A stretch of DNA of 22,901 bases from Euplotes cf. woodruffi 2 WChen-2021. Its lineage: Eukaryota > Ciliophora > Spirotrichea > Euplotida > Euplotidae. The stretch is from NCBI GenBank assembly GCA_021441665.1, contig JAGYYN010020376.1, positions 1-22,901 of the forward strand, written 5' to 3'. Position numbers and translations under genes: made by a program. A model generated the notes under the pieces. The model had not been told where the DNA came from. It worked only from the letters and a program-made list of their open reading frames with translations, and made no database searches. Below, piece after piece: positions 1 to 9,781 of this stretch; positions within the stretch are counted from its first letter, which is position 1; each line of letters opens with the position of its first letter.

Positions 1-308
1 GTGAGTGATGGTTGAGGTAGTGTGGAGCAGGGTTTTTGAAACACTTAAAAATTGTATTTATGAGAGGAATTTGAATTCACAAAGTATTTGAGGTTTAAAA
101 TGGAGTTGGTGATAAAGAGGCTAATGTGTTATTCTGATTAAAAATATTTATTTAAAATTGTGATTTTAATAACAAGTTTTTCATTATTTAAAATTTTAGA
201 TTTTATAAGCTTTTAAATTCAAAAAATTTACTTGCTATTTTGTAAAACTAATGTCAAGGGAAATTTGTATTGAAATTAGTAACAGAGAGGCTAACTTTTA
301 CCTACCAC
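1..308. other. 3' flank of the TBC gene, no gene seen
   Basis: AT-rich sequence downstream of the TBC gene stop. Neither strand holds a convincing coding stretch under the euplotid code. At 268-277 there is a 10-base match (TATTGAAATT) to the chromosome breakage consensus HATTGAAaHH known from Euplotes crassus; a chance match cannot be excluded in such AT-rich DNA. Confidence 0.5.
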
Positions 309-2512
309 TTAGACAATTAGACAAGTGCTGTCAATTATTTTGTCCCAGTCAAGCTGTTTTATGACAACTGGACTTGGGTCTGTTGGAATTACTGTGAAGT
401 AATTAGAATTAATTTTTGAGTTTGAATTATTTTCTTGAGCTCGATGGTTATAGTACTTTTTAAAAATTTCGAGAATTTCAAATTGATCCTCTCATTTGTA
501 AATTTCATCTGAAATTTCTGAGATAAATTGCATGAATAAAGAATTAAAGTATCACCACCCATCTTTGAAAAATTTAGTGAGGTGTTTTCCCTATAAAAAT
601 TAAAAATATATTTTTACGCTTGATTTTAGAGGAATTAAATTTCAAAATAGGCTCATTATTGGTTCAAGAGTGATCATGCTCATTTCGACCTATAAAAGTG
701 AGTTTATAACATAAATTTTTTTTAAATCAATCTGTGGGACAGCAGTTGTATTCTTACATTCAGTGACTTCTACACAATTATTATGAATAATTTCATACTA
801 GAAATTCAAACATAGAGTTATTCTTTTTCTCCATAAGTTCTCAGATTTCTTTTGTCCGTTTGTAAAAGCCTTCAAATCCTTGAATGTAGTTGAGCCGAAG
901 ATGATAGTCTTCGATTAGTGATGTAAACAGCCAAAATGCAATTGTCGAGTTAGAATGATAGACAAGTGCAGCTACGATGAAGTTCATTCCTTGAACGTAT
1001 CCTCACTTGCTATCGTAGAGAGTAAAACCCTTGAGAACTTCGATGACTTTGTTGTACCCTTGATTCGAAGTGCAGTAGTACTCTTCATTATGCACAGTTC
1101 TTGTTATATCGTTTTTAATCGAGTTAAGCTCGTCGCTAATGTTGATGTGTGATGCATCGACACTAATAAGTCCTTTGAATATCTCTGCATCTTTCTCATG
1201 ATCAAACTGTCTCGAGTAACGTGTAAATGCTCACTTGATCCAGCTGTTCGCATTCTCGCATCAATTATTCGTGTATTTGTGCATTTCAATTTTCTCGCAC
1301 TGTCACTTGAAGTTTGCTTCAGAGTCTCAAAGATTGATGAATTTTCGAGTTGTAGAAGCTACCTGTGTCGATCTCGGCTTCATCGCTCTTACTGGTGAAC
1401 TCGTGGAGAACTTGAACTTGTAGTTTTGAGCGTACTTTGTCTTGAGCTCGTTTGTTTGCCTTTCAATAGGTGCTGCTGAGTAATAGTGCGAAGGAAAACT
1501 GTCTAATTTCTTTCATAAGTTTAATGTTCTCCTTTTGTGCAAGTCCTCATTTTCTATTTCTCGATAAGTAAAGATACATAAATAAAATGGAATCACAACG
1601 AATAAAAGCAATTTTAATGTTCTTCAGCATCAAGTTTAACGATTCTTTTTAACAACTGAAAGCGAAATAGACGAATAAGTTGCTTGAGTAAAAAAACTTA
1701 CTCAAAATCTTTGAATTTTGAATCGACTTGCTATTATAGACCGCCCTTGTCAATGAAATATTTTGACTGTTGAGTTTGGTTTTCCGCAATCCTTTCAAAT
1801 CCTGAGATTTATTTGTAATTGCGCTCTTTCGTGAATTTCTTTGGAATTCTTTGAGTGTTTTTGTGATTTTTAACTTTGATAAGCTCTCGGCCTAACTTAT
1901 TAACAATAGTTCTTGAAAAGTTATTTAGTCTTCCTCTTTCGTTGTCTTTAATTAGATTGATAAAGCTCGAGTTTCAACTATCATACTTTAGTTGATTTGA
2001 GATAGTCGAGTTGATGTCCTTAATACTCTTGATATTCTGGGGGAACACATTATCAATTGTTTTATCTTGAGTAATCCTGAGAAACTTCTTTACATTCGGT
2101 ATAGTTGAATTCCGCGAAATATGACAAGTCTTCATCTCCTTTTTCTCTAAATATCCACTTAGCTTCTTTTTAACAGGTCACAAGGCATCATTATTATCGT
2201 TGGACTCAGTCGAGATTCGCTTAGGAGTAGTGTTGCATGTCATTTCAAGGTCTTGAATGGCGCTTTCGCATTCTTCAATAGTGAGCATATTGAGTCCTTC
2301 AGCAATCAGCTCTCCTGCATACTCAAATTGCAGTTCTACAGATCCATTAGTTGTTTTAATAGAAAGGCGGTATAGTTAGCCACATCAATTTAAAGCAAAA
2401 ATTGGGGGCGAAAAGGAATACAAAATAGCAGCTTGTAATTACTTTGAAGTGACTGCTTACTGTAGTTCTCTCGCCGCTTGCTCAACTTTGATTGAGCTCA
2501 ACTCCTTAGCAT
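309..2512 (-). CDS. TBC-domain Rab GTPase-activating protein
   Basis: Predicted 603-residue protein with a C-terminal TBC domain (about residues 350-530), the domain that stimulates GTP hydrolysis by Rab GTPases in membrane traffic. Both catalytic fingers are visible: Arg in IKNDITRT and Gln in GYVQGMNFI; later blocks are CNLIPL and FFKDGW. The N-terminal 350 residues are low-complexity, Lys/Asn/Ser-rich and unrecognised. Model on the minus strand: exons 2512-2461, 2335-1702, 1559-799, 769-758, 689-618, 590-309, with introns of 125, 142, 29, 68 and 27 nt. The start ATG at 2510-2512 was chosen because its exon splices in frame (GTAAGC donor) to the long reading frame. A +1 shift at AAA-TAA (1809-1814) joins two open frames. 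The acceptor of the 142-nt intron could be 6 nt further on. Stop TAA at 309-311. The subfamily and Rab target are not known. Confidence 0.85.
758..769 (-). other. 12-nt microexon of the TBC gene
   Basis: Twelve bases encoding KSLN lie between a 29-nt intron (770-798) and a 68-nt intron (690-757), both GT-AG. Skipping the exon keeps frame, but inclusion gives exactly the residue spacing expected between the LMEKK helix and the SLFCNLIPL block of TBC domains. Confidence 0.7.
1809..1814 (-). other. +1 ribosomal frameshift site AAA-TAA-A
   Basis: In the TBC gene the frame ending RNYK meets TAA; skipping the T continues as KSQDLKGLRK in an open frame that leads through an intron to the TBC domain. 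This is the known Euplotes AAA-TAA signal. Confidence 0.85.
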
Positions 2513-2593
2513 ATTTATTTTAAATCTAGTTCCTCAATTAATAATATGCAAAAGTTAGCTGCATTTATCAGTTGAAGCTATAATATTAATCCG
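2513..2593. promoter_or_regulatory. 81-bp divergent intergenic region
   Basis: The TBC gene (minus) and the kelch-BTB gene (plus) start head to head with only 81 bp between their start codons. The interval is AT-rich. No specific promoter element is recognised; both upstream regions must lie here if the starts are right. Confidence 0.6.
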
Positions 2594-5500
2594 ATGAAAG
2601 AAGTTCACTTTGCTGAATGGAACAACCTCCATATCAACGAGAGGTTCAGACTTGTGCCAAGTGAAAGGTGGGGACAGGCCATGGTCGCAACCGAAGACTC
2701 TGTTTATATCATTGGAGGATATGACGGTACGCAACTGATCAATAAACTTTAGGTGACTATCTAAGAGACATCTGGAAGCTTGACTTCAAAAGGTTTAACC
2801 TGATTGAACTTAATATTTCTATGCCGCTTGATATGAGACGGTCAAATCAATCTGCTGTTTACTATTCAAAAGACCGATGGTACATTTGCTTTTTCACCTT
2901 TTTAAACTAAAACTATTTTCTTTGTGCTTCATAATTTGACCTACTATTCTCTAGCATATATTTATTTGGAGGAAGCTCATCGCGTACTGAAAGATATAAC
3001 GACGTTTACTGCTTCGATACAATGACATACGACATCCAAAAGGTTGAGACAAAAGGACTTGCACCATGTAGAAGAACATACCACGCTGCGTGAATTATCG
3101 AAAACTTCATGATTATTGTTGCAGGAGAAGGAATGCACAATCTTTCTGATGTACACCTCCTAAATTTAGACACTCAGACATGGTTCAGCCCGGACATCCA
3201 ATTTGAAGACGGATGTCAATTTACACCAAGGAAATTCCACACAGTTACGTCTATTTGAAGTCCAAAGGATCAAAAAGGTAGTTTATTTTTATAAATAACC
3301 GCACATGTCTTGGACTTACGTCACTGAAAAGAGTTAAATTTAAAAACCAATCGCCAACGCTATTTTTATTTACCCTTAGATACCCTGAGTATGTATAATC
3401 CTGAGTTAACAGTCCTTTATAGCAAAAAAGCAGCCAAAAGACCAGCGATACAAATTTATTGTATTTGGAGGATGTGTCGGCGACTACGAAAACCTCGACG
3501 AAATGTTCGAGTTCGATATCACAGAAATCATCAAGTCAGAGCTGTACAACCCGCAGGATCGAGAGGAATCTAAAGACATGAGTGTCGATGCTAATTCGAG
3601 AGACGCATCGATGGATAGGACTGATGAGGTGTTCCTCAACTGCATCTCTCAACAGATGGTGTCGAGCTCCAATCAGATTATTTGGGTCAAAGGAAGCAAT
3701 GCAAATGTCAATAATTGCGAATCTGTTGATGTCAAGAGGTGTGTCAGGCGCTTCCCGGAGATCAGGAATAGGTTCATGAGCAGCAAGGGCAGAACCTTCA
3801 GACGATCGAGAGATCAAAGAGGCAGAACTGTTCTTTTAACTGCTGATATCGACCTTACAAACCAAAATTTGGAAAGAGACAGCCGAACTTGTGAAAGTCA
3901 TACTGGCAAGGCAAAGATTATATGCAGGAAAATAGGCAAGAATTGACCGAAATCTATTGCAAGGTGGGGACATTCAGCTACTTACTTTAAAAACTGACTT
4001 GTGATATTTGGAGGAAGGAAGAATGAACTTGATTTAAATGATATTGTTATTTATGATATTAAATCTCATGAATGGAGAAATTGAGATAATAAATAAACCT
4101 TTTTCTTACTTTCCAAATCCAAGAAGAAGACATTCTGCTGTTTTTCTTGAGAATCAAATGGTGATATTTGGAGGATTTGATGGAAAGTTTTATAATGATA
4201 TGCATTATGCAGTCTTCGAAAAATTCACTCATACTGAAAACTTTGAAAGTTTAATCAATAGTTTTCCTCAAACCTTAAATCCATTTATACAGAGAGATGT
4301 TAAAGGAAACAAGTTTGATTCAAATTATTACGAAGTAAACTTGCTTATAACCAAAATTTAGTGCAATAAAATTGATTAATTAATAATTTTTTATAGGATA
4401 CAGTAAATTTAATCGACAATCCAATAAAATCAGACATTCACTTTACCTTCAACTATGGTAGCGATTGTGAGAGCATAATCTACTGCCACTCCTACATTCT
4501 GCTTTCAAAAATAATGCTGGTTCAGGAAGAATACGAGTCTCAAGATTGTTACAACGACTGTTATCCTGCAATCCCGTCTTTCATCGATAACATCCTTCAA
4601 GAAGCCGGTTCTTTCTCCTATTCATCACCGTTGATCATCGGTATGCCAGTGGACAGTTCAGAGATCCATCTGTTGTTCATCATTTGGTTTTTGTACACAT
4701 TCAACATCAGCGGTAAATCTGCAGGTTTCAAGCTGCTCCAGTCGAAGATTGCGATATCTTCCTCTCGAAACAGTTCATGCTCGAACTCAACATTGCGGTA
4801 CGCATCATGTGGCCGCAATGTCTCTTGAAGCTCGAAGATCTCGTGGTACCACAGTTGTTTCCAAAAGCTGATGAATCCAAGTGACATCTCGAAGATCAAA
4901 AAGCTATGCCAGACCATCGGCATTGACGTCATCGCCCCATACATTACCCCAGAATACCTCGCCTTTGCACCCCAAATAAACGCGTAAGTTTTAAATCGAG
5001 CAAAGCAGAGGGTTTCGGTTGTTTTTTAATCGCGATTAAATCGAAGATTTTAGGGGCATTGACGAGTTCACCAGAATACAGGCTCAAGCGTCATCGAGGA
5101 CTGAAGAAAGGAAAGATGATCGCAGGAGGTACTTCGAGAACACAGAAAAGTATATTTCTAGGAAGGTATCTAAAATTAGCAAAGCTCACGAGGAATGGAA
5201 TAATACGAAGAAGGTGCAGAGGTCGAACGTGTATAAGCTCATCTCAAAACTCGCTTATTGAACGATATAACCGTCGAAGATATCAGCTTTAAGATTTGAC
5301 CTGCACTTTTATCGCAAAGGTGAGAGTACTTTAAGATCATGATCAACAGCAGGTTTAAAGAACACGACGATATGCAGATTTGCATTAAAGAAGTATCTTC
5401 GTTTTATTTTCAGGAAATATTCGATTTCATTCTGACAGGAAAAATTGATCTCAAAGATAAAAACTTGCGATATATCGTTCAAATCATGAAACTCGCAGCC

Positions 5501-5896
5501 TATTTTATGCTGAGTAGCTTAACAGAAATATGCGTTTATTACTGAAGTAAGTTTAAATCTTTAAATCTTGTATAGCTCAGTATCTCTCCGACTACACATG
5601 ATTTGATTTTTACTTGCTTTCGCAGAAATTATCAATTAACTATTTAAGAAAAATTAGCTTAAACTACATGATGTTCAGAGACCCGTCATTCATCGATAAC
5701 ACAATTATCAAGCGGAGGCTTGAAAAGTATGCAACTCAGGAAGATATTGACTCTTTCAACTGTGACCTCACCAAAAAAAGTAAAGAAGAACTTAGTGCTT
5801 CTCAGTGATTTCTTAGACAAGTGTCCAACTCTAAATCCGGTGTCAGCGTGCTCTCCAGATAGCTACGTTGACGACCTTGAGGACATTTTATATTAA
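2594..5896 (+). CDS. Kelch-repeat protein with two BTB domains (LZTR1-like)
   Basis: About 933 residues. Six kelch blades can be read (VYIIGGYDG; IYLFGGSSS; HAACIIENFMIIVAGEG; KFIVFGGC; CLVIFGGRKN; MVIFGGFDG), with a Ser/Arg-rich insert between blades 4 and 5. A first BTB follows (SDIHFTFN...CHSYILLSKI) and a second near residue 770 (DISFKICPALLSQRCEYFK). Six kelch repeats plus two BTBs is the LZTR1 layout; in animals that protein is a CUL3 ubiquitin-ligase adaptor for RAS-family GTPases. Introns: 2727-2752, 2880-2954, 3278-3422, 4335-4396, 4713-4741, 4843-4867 (25 nt; a 22-nt alternative starts at 4846), 4984-5053, 5547-5575, 5780-5816. A +1 shift occurs at AAA-TAA 4091-4096. A +2 step at ATA-TAA 5265-5270 is needed to enter the second BTB. 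Several blade Cys codons are TGA. Stop TAA at 5894-5896. Same domain order is seen; functional equivalence to LZTR1 is inference. Confidence 0.85.
4091..4096 (+). other. +1 ribosomal frameshift site AAA-TAA-A
   Basis: Between kelch blades 5 and 6: frame ...HEWRNCDNK stops at TAA, and one base later KPFSYFPNPRRRHSAVF continues into the sixth blade. The join gives normal blade spacing. Confidence 0.88.
5265..5270 (+). other. Candidate +2 frameshift site ATA-TAA
   Basis: The helical linker frame ends KLISKLAYCTI at TAA, while the second BTB (TVEDISFKI) continues two bases on. No GT-AG intron of the right phase was found that keeps the DISF motif. Plus-two shifts at stop codons are reported in Euplotes, but a one-base sequence error in the AAAA run at 5246-5249 would produce the same picture. 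Confidence 0.5.
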
Positions 5897-6106
5897 TTAA
5901 GAAATAAGAAAACAATTGAAACTCACAGAAAATACTTAGTTATTCAATCTCAGTTCGAGATCAATAACCAAAGACGATTTGACTATAAAAAGAATAAGAA
6001 CGAATAGCCAAGCAGTAAAGATAAATGCAATATTAAAATAACTTTGTTTCTTGTATACTCTGTTTACATATTGCATCAAATAATTTATTCGAATATTTTT
6101 ATTGCA
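5897..6106. other. Convergent intergenic region
   Basis: About 210 bp between the stops of two converging genes. A breakage-consensus-like decamer AATTGAAACT lies at 5914-5923, 18 bases after the kelch-BTB stop. No hairpin terminator is expected in this type of genome and none was seen. Confidence 0.5.
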
Positions 6107-8006
6107 TTATTCATCTTCATCATCTGAGTTAAATTTATTTAAGATCGCTAATTTCGGGACCATTTTAGAAATAAATTAAGCTTTAAAACATCAAGTATTA
6201 ATACATCCTGTAATTTTGCTTGAATCGAGTCAATCAGCAGACTGTTAACTTCTGCAGCGTCCTCCACCTTGCCTCCAACAGCACTATTGCATTATTTAAA
6301 ATTACTTACTTAAGAAGTTTCTCCTTTCTTTCTGCGGTTTCTTGCAGCATATTAGCTTTGTGTTTCATTAATGAAACTTTGGTTATATCGTCCATTTTCT
6401 CATTGGTGTCGAGTGTTCTCCAGTTGTAATAAGGTTTGAAGTCGTCATCGCAGTTTTCTTCACCGTTCGCACTCCGCTTGCTTCTTAGTTCTTCAAGATA
6501 GTTCTTGTACTCGATTTTAGTCTCCTCTTTACTTGCGTTTTAGTTCAAGCATTTCGGTATAGATCGACTTTTCCCATTTTCTGTTTGTGCCAGTGTTCTG
6601 CTTCCGGATTGGGTTTCTAGACTTGATATCAGGAATTGATTCGAGAGTCATTGCTTCTGAATTGCGCTCTCTAAGCTTATTTATCGAAGTCGAGTTCACT
6701 CTGTTAGTTGAGACTGCAGCTCGCTTATTTCCTTTGACATCAAGCTTCCGTTTGATGTCTTTCATTTCTTGCTTTTTCCGAGGCGAGATAGATGGCCAAT
6801 GCATTTCCTTTGCCATCTTTGCATAGTCATTCATCTTTTTTGCTTTCTTTTTGATTTCTTCATTTTTGTGCTCGTTTATGATCTTATGCTGTTTCTCTTG
6901 AAGAATGAAATTGTGATAGAACTTGTTGTACTCGTACTTGCGCTTTGGAGAGCTTTCAGATCCAATATTCTTGTACCAGTTTAGTCTTTCTTCCTTCTTT
7001 TTGCTTTCGAGTTCCTTCAGCTCTTTTTCATATTTTTCAGCGAATTTATTTAAGTTCTTTGTTCCTTATTGGCTTGCACAGTTCTTTCCGTTTGTCCTGA
7101 ATTTCTTTAACTTTCATAAGTTCTGGGATTTGTGATTTATTTATAGTCTTCTTCAAGCTTTTTATACGCGTATTCTCGACATTTAATTTCGCCTATTTTG
7201 ATTTTCCATTCCTCAGCTTTCTGTTTGCGCTCAATCTTTTCAAGACTGCGTCTTTCGCTGATCGACCTAAGCTTTTCTGTCAGTTGCAGCTTCTGTTCTT
7301 GCGACTTTAGTCGTTGCGTTTCTTTTACGAGGCTGGATAATTTTTCGTATTTTTGCTGTTCTTTTTCAAATCGAACCTGCTGAAGGCGCTCTCGCTCCTT
7401 CCGCTGCTTATTTGTATTTCTTTGTCATTTTTAGTGCATAAATATTGCCTGTAAAATAAATTAATTAACCGTTACTTTGGTGGTGCTTTTCCAGACCTCC
7501 ATCTTGGATCTTTACAAGCCGCTGAGTAAGCGGAACGAGTGCATTCAGCTCTCCTGTTTCAATGAAGCTCGCACTGCTGTTAATATCCAACTTTCAAAAC
7601 GACTCTTGAATGCTGGAGATGTTAAAATTGCTATCGCTTTGAGGGATAGAATTGTCGCTAAGCTTGAGTTGTTTTATCTTCTTCTTGATCTCGCTATTTT
7701 TCATTTGCTTGTTTGATGTTTTGAATAATGCTGCTTAGATTATTGCTGTTTGGGTTGATCTTCATGTCACCGTTTATCAGTCTGTTCTAAACCAATAGAA
7801 TTATAATTATTAGATCAAACTTAAAATATAAAACTCAGTTTTCAGCATACCTTGATCTTCATCACAGGAGTCTCGATTTGTCCAAGAATCTGATTGTCAT
7901 CATCGATTTCGATTGAGGAGCTCTGCAGGCTAAACCGTGCTTTGAGGAATTGGTTTCGAGTGAGAGAATTCGATGTCTTGACTGCCTTAATGGGGTTCCT
8001 GCTCAT
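6107..8006 (-). CDS. Coiled-coil protein with multiple +1 frameshifts
   Basis: Roughly 590 residues, not recognised as a named family. It begins MSRNPIKAVKTSNS; the middle third is rich in Lys/Glu/Arg/Gln with heptad-like spacing (long coiled coil), followed by a block YAKMAKEMHWPSISPRKK and a C-terminal stretch AVGGKVEDAAEVNSLL. This charged make-up is common in cytoskeletal or ciliary structural proteins, but no function is claimed. Introns: 7787-7850 (64 nt), 7449-7475 (27 nt), 6284-6309 (26 nt). Four AAA-type shift sites (7694, 7408, 7137, 7046) and one AAG-TAA (6529) each restore the coiled-coil frame. The 3' end is uncertain. One model uses a +2 step at AAT-TAG 6148-6153 and ends on an acidic tail (NSDDEDE) with TAA at 6107-6109. 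The other removes a 57-nt intron (6148-6204) and stops at 6139-6141. Confidence 0.75.
6529..6534 (-). other. Candidate +1 frameshift site AAG-TAA-A
   Basis: Frame ...EMLELKRK meets TAA after AAG; +1 gives KEETKIEYKNYLEELRSK. The sequence GTAAAG here could instead be a splice donor: an intron of 49 or 52 nt ending at TAAG or AAG would also restore frame, although these are weak acceptors compared with others in the window. Confidence 0.5.
7046..7051 (-). other. +1 ribosomal frameshift site AAA-TAA-A
   Basis: Frame ...CKPIRNKELK meets TAA; +1 gives KFAEKYEKELKELESKKKE and then stays open for about 170 codons. Confidence 0.85.
7137..7142 (-). other. +1 ribosomal frameshift site AAA-TAA-A
   Basis: Frame ...YKKLEEDYK meets TAA; +1 gives KSQIPELMKVKEIQDKRKE and stays open for about 30 codons to the next site. 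Confidence 0.85.
7408..7413 (-). other. +1 ribosomal frameshift site AAA-TAA-G
   Basis: Frame ...LKMTKKYK meets TAA; +1 gives KQRKERERLQQVRFEKEQ, the start of the main coiled coil. Confidence 0.85.
7694..7699 (-). other. +1 ribosomal frameshift site AAA-TAG-C
   Basis: Frame ...IKQANEK meets TAG; +1 gives SEIKKKIKQLKLSDN in a long open frame. It is the only TAG among the twelve AAA-type sites in the window. Confidence 0.85.
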
Positions 8007-8201
8007 TTGCTATAAATATAATTATTTATTTATATAAAAATGAAATAGAAATGTGATATAGTTGGAGCATACTAGTCAAAGCAATTAAAGCTGCTAATTA
8101 AGTTATTGCTCTCACAACAAACTGCTATTTAGTATTTGGAGCATTGAAGCTAAGAGATTAGTATTTTCAATATATTAATAATCATAAGATTTATTTAAAT
8201 T
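8007..8201. promoter_or_regulatory. Divergent intergenic region with a short direct repeat
   Basis: 195 bp between two head-to-head starts. The 9-mer TTGGAGCAT occurs twice in direct orientation (8062-8070 and 8136-8144). A reverse-orientation breakage-like decamer (ATTTTCAATA) lies near 8164-8173. Function unknown. Confidence 0.4.
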
Positions 8202-9641
8202 ATGGCAATGTCTAGTGCCAAGCAGTCAAGGCTGAAGATAGGGAGGAGAAGTGTAAACCGAAAGATCAAAATCCAAACATTCTTCACTTCGAATAGTAGC
8301 ATTAAGGACGTCAAGTCACCGAATGTGGAAGGGCTTACATCGTGACTAAAGAGCCCAACTCGCGTTCCAATAGTTGCAAATAGGTATGTATATGCAATGT
8401 GCTGCTTAAACCGAATTCGTGATTGACTACGAAAGCTAAAATGATTAAATTATGGCAAGGAAAAAGCAAATTCAATTATATCGATTGCTAAAACATATAA
8501 ACTTGTAGCGAAAACCCTCTTAAAATAATTATAAATAAAAATTAAATAACCTCGTAACGTATAGGCTAAGTCGAACCTCGTCTTCTTGAATAAAGCTGCA
8601 CTTATGAGAGAAGGAAGCAAGTTCTATATAAGCATCGGAAGTAATAAAAGCTCAAATAAAGTGGGTACTCCAAATTTTAGGCAAATTAAGCAATCACAGT
8701 TCATAAAAGAACCTAAAAATAAGAATTTGCAGCATCTTGTCGAGAATGTTAATATCTCCAGCAGCTTTGGATCAGAGGACCTCACAGATGATAAGCAATC
8801 GAACCCAGAAATAGTAGTTAAAGGTACGCCTATTATTTTCAGTTTTACTTTAAGTGTCTCAGTTCGAAATAAGTTTGTGTTCGTAACCAAAAGTTTTACG
8901 CCTTGTTTGCTTGGTTGTTTAAAACCATTTTTAGCCGATGACGTCGTCCAGAATTCGAGTCAATTTGAATTTGAAGGAGAAGGAGGCAATGTCTCAGTTA
9001 AGCAGATTTCTCACAAAAATTTGAGTCATGCGAAGCCTATTATGCATAAAAACTCAAACGACAGCTTGAAACCACCAATTAACTTTCAAAGAATAGGAAG
9101 TATGTTCGAGAAATGAAACAAAGAAAACCTATGTGAGCAGAACTCGACAAAAGACCAAGCGCTTGTTTTTATTCGAAGAAACTCAAAGATTCACAAGCAA
9201 AATATTATTAGAACTAACAGTATGATATGTGACTCGTATCCTGAGATTTTTAATAACTCTCGGAAATCTCGCATTTTGTTGAATAACAGTGGAGTAAAAT
9301 CATCAAAATGGAACATTGCAGATAGCATTGAAAACAACCTTCTAGAGTCTTTCAATGTCATGAATAAGCGGCTTCAGCAGACTGGACTCCTCAGGTCGAA
9401 CAGTCTGCAGAAGAACCTCAACAAGAGCATGGCTGGACTCGAGCTCAAAAGCATCATTTCTTCAAAATCTAACGAGAACAGTAAAAAGAAAAAGCAAGTA
9501 AGATTTGCTGATACTTCGGGAGAAGGACCTCTTATCCAAATTAAAAGTATTGTCAAAAAACAAAAGACAAAAGAGAAAATAGTTGTCAAATGAAATAACG
9601 TCGAAAAAGCAAAAAGCTCTTGAGCTTGAATTATATTTTAA
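8202..9641 (+). CDS. Unknown Ser/Asn/Lys-rich protein with RVxF-like motif
   Basis: Not recognised. Predicted 383 residues, hydrophilic, low in obvious folded domains, with several RSNS/RRNS-type serine motifs. Near the C-terminus KKKKQVRFADTSGEG fits the [RK]-x-[VI]-x-F docking motif used by protein phosphatase 1 regulators; this is a motif match only. Exons 8202-8387, 8565-8823, 8935-9641. The first intron (177 nt, GTATAT...ATAG) joins IVANRY to AKSNLVF. The second, 8824-8934, is 111 nt, a multiple of three, and happens to be open in frame (hydrophobic IIFSFTLSV...); its GTACG donor and TTTTTAG acceptor make an intron more likely than a membrane segment. No frameshift is required. Several codons are TGA, read Cys, including one after AAA (EKCNKEN). 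Stop TAA at 9639-9641. Confidence 0.75.
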
Positions 9642-9781
9642 TGTGAATAGCTAAACCTTTACTCCGAATTTAATATTGTAAATTATGAAATAATATTCAC
9701 GGAAAAATATTACAATAATTATAGAATTGGTACTTCAATAAATGAATCAAATTATGCATAATAATATTGACGACAAGTAAA
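9642..9781. other. Convergent intergenic region
   Basis: 140 bp of AT-rich sequence between two converging genes. I see no specific element in it. Confidence 0.5.

Noticed and set aside
3278-3422. Internal eliminated sequence (TA-bounded) rather than intron
   Set aside because: The 145-nt interval has TA near both ends, as do the 142 and 177-nt introns, but clear GT-AG ends in the right phase make introns the simpler reading. Not fully excluded.
4713-4867. Sequencing errors in the first BTB region
   Set aside because: Two apparent frame changes looked like homopolymer errors, but a 29-nt and a 25-nt GT-AG intron explain them and give a continuous BTB-like sequence.
5857-5862. +1 shift at AGA-TAG near the end of the kelch-BTB gene
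   Set aside because: A 37-nt intron (5780-5816) with GTAAAG donor and TTCTTAG acceptor gives the same end without a shift and avoids an odd low-complexity stretch.
6107-8006. Coiled-coil gene as a decayed pseudogene
   Set aside because: Its breaks are not random: four are AAA-TAA/TAG with an exact +1 continuation and no other disabling change, and the same signal occurs in clearly functional genes nearby.
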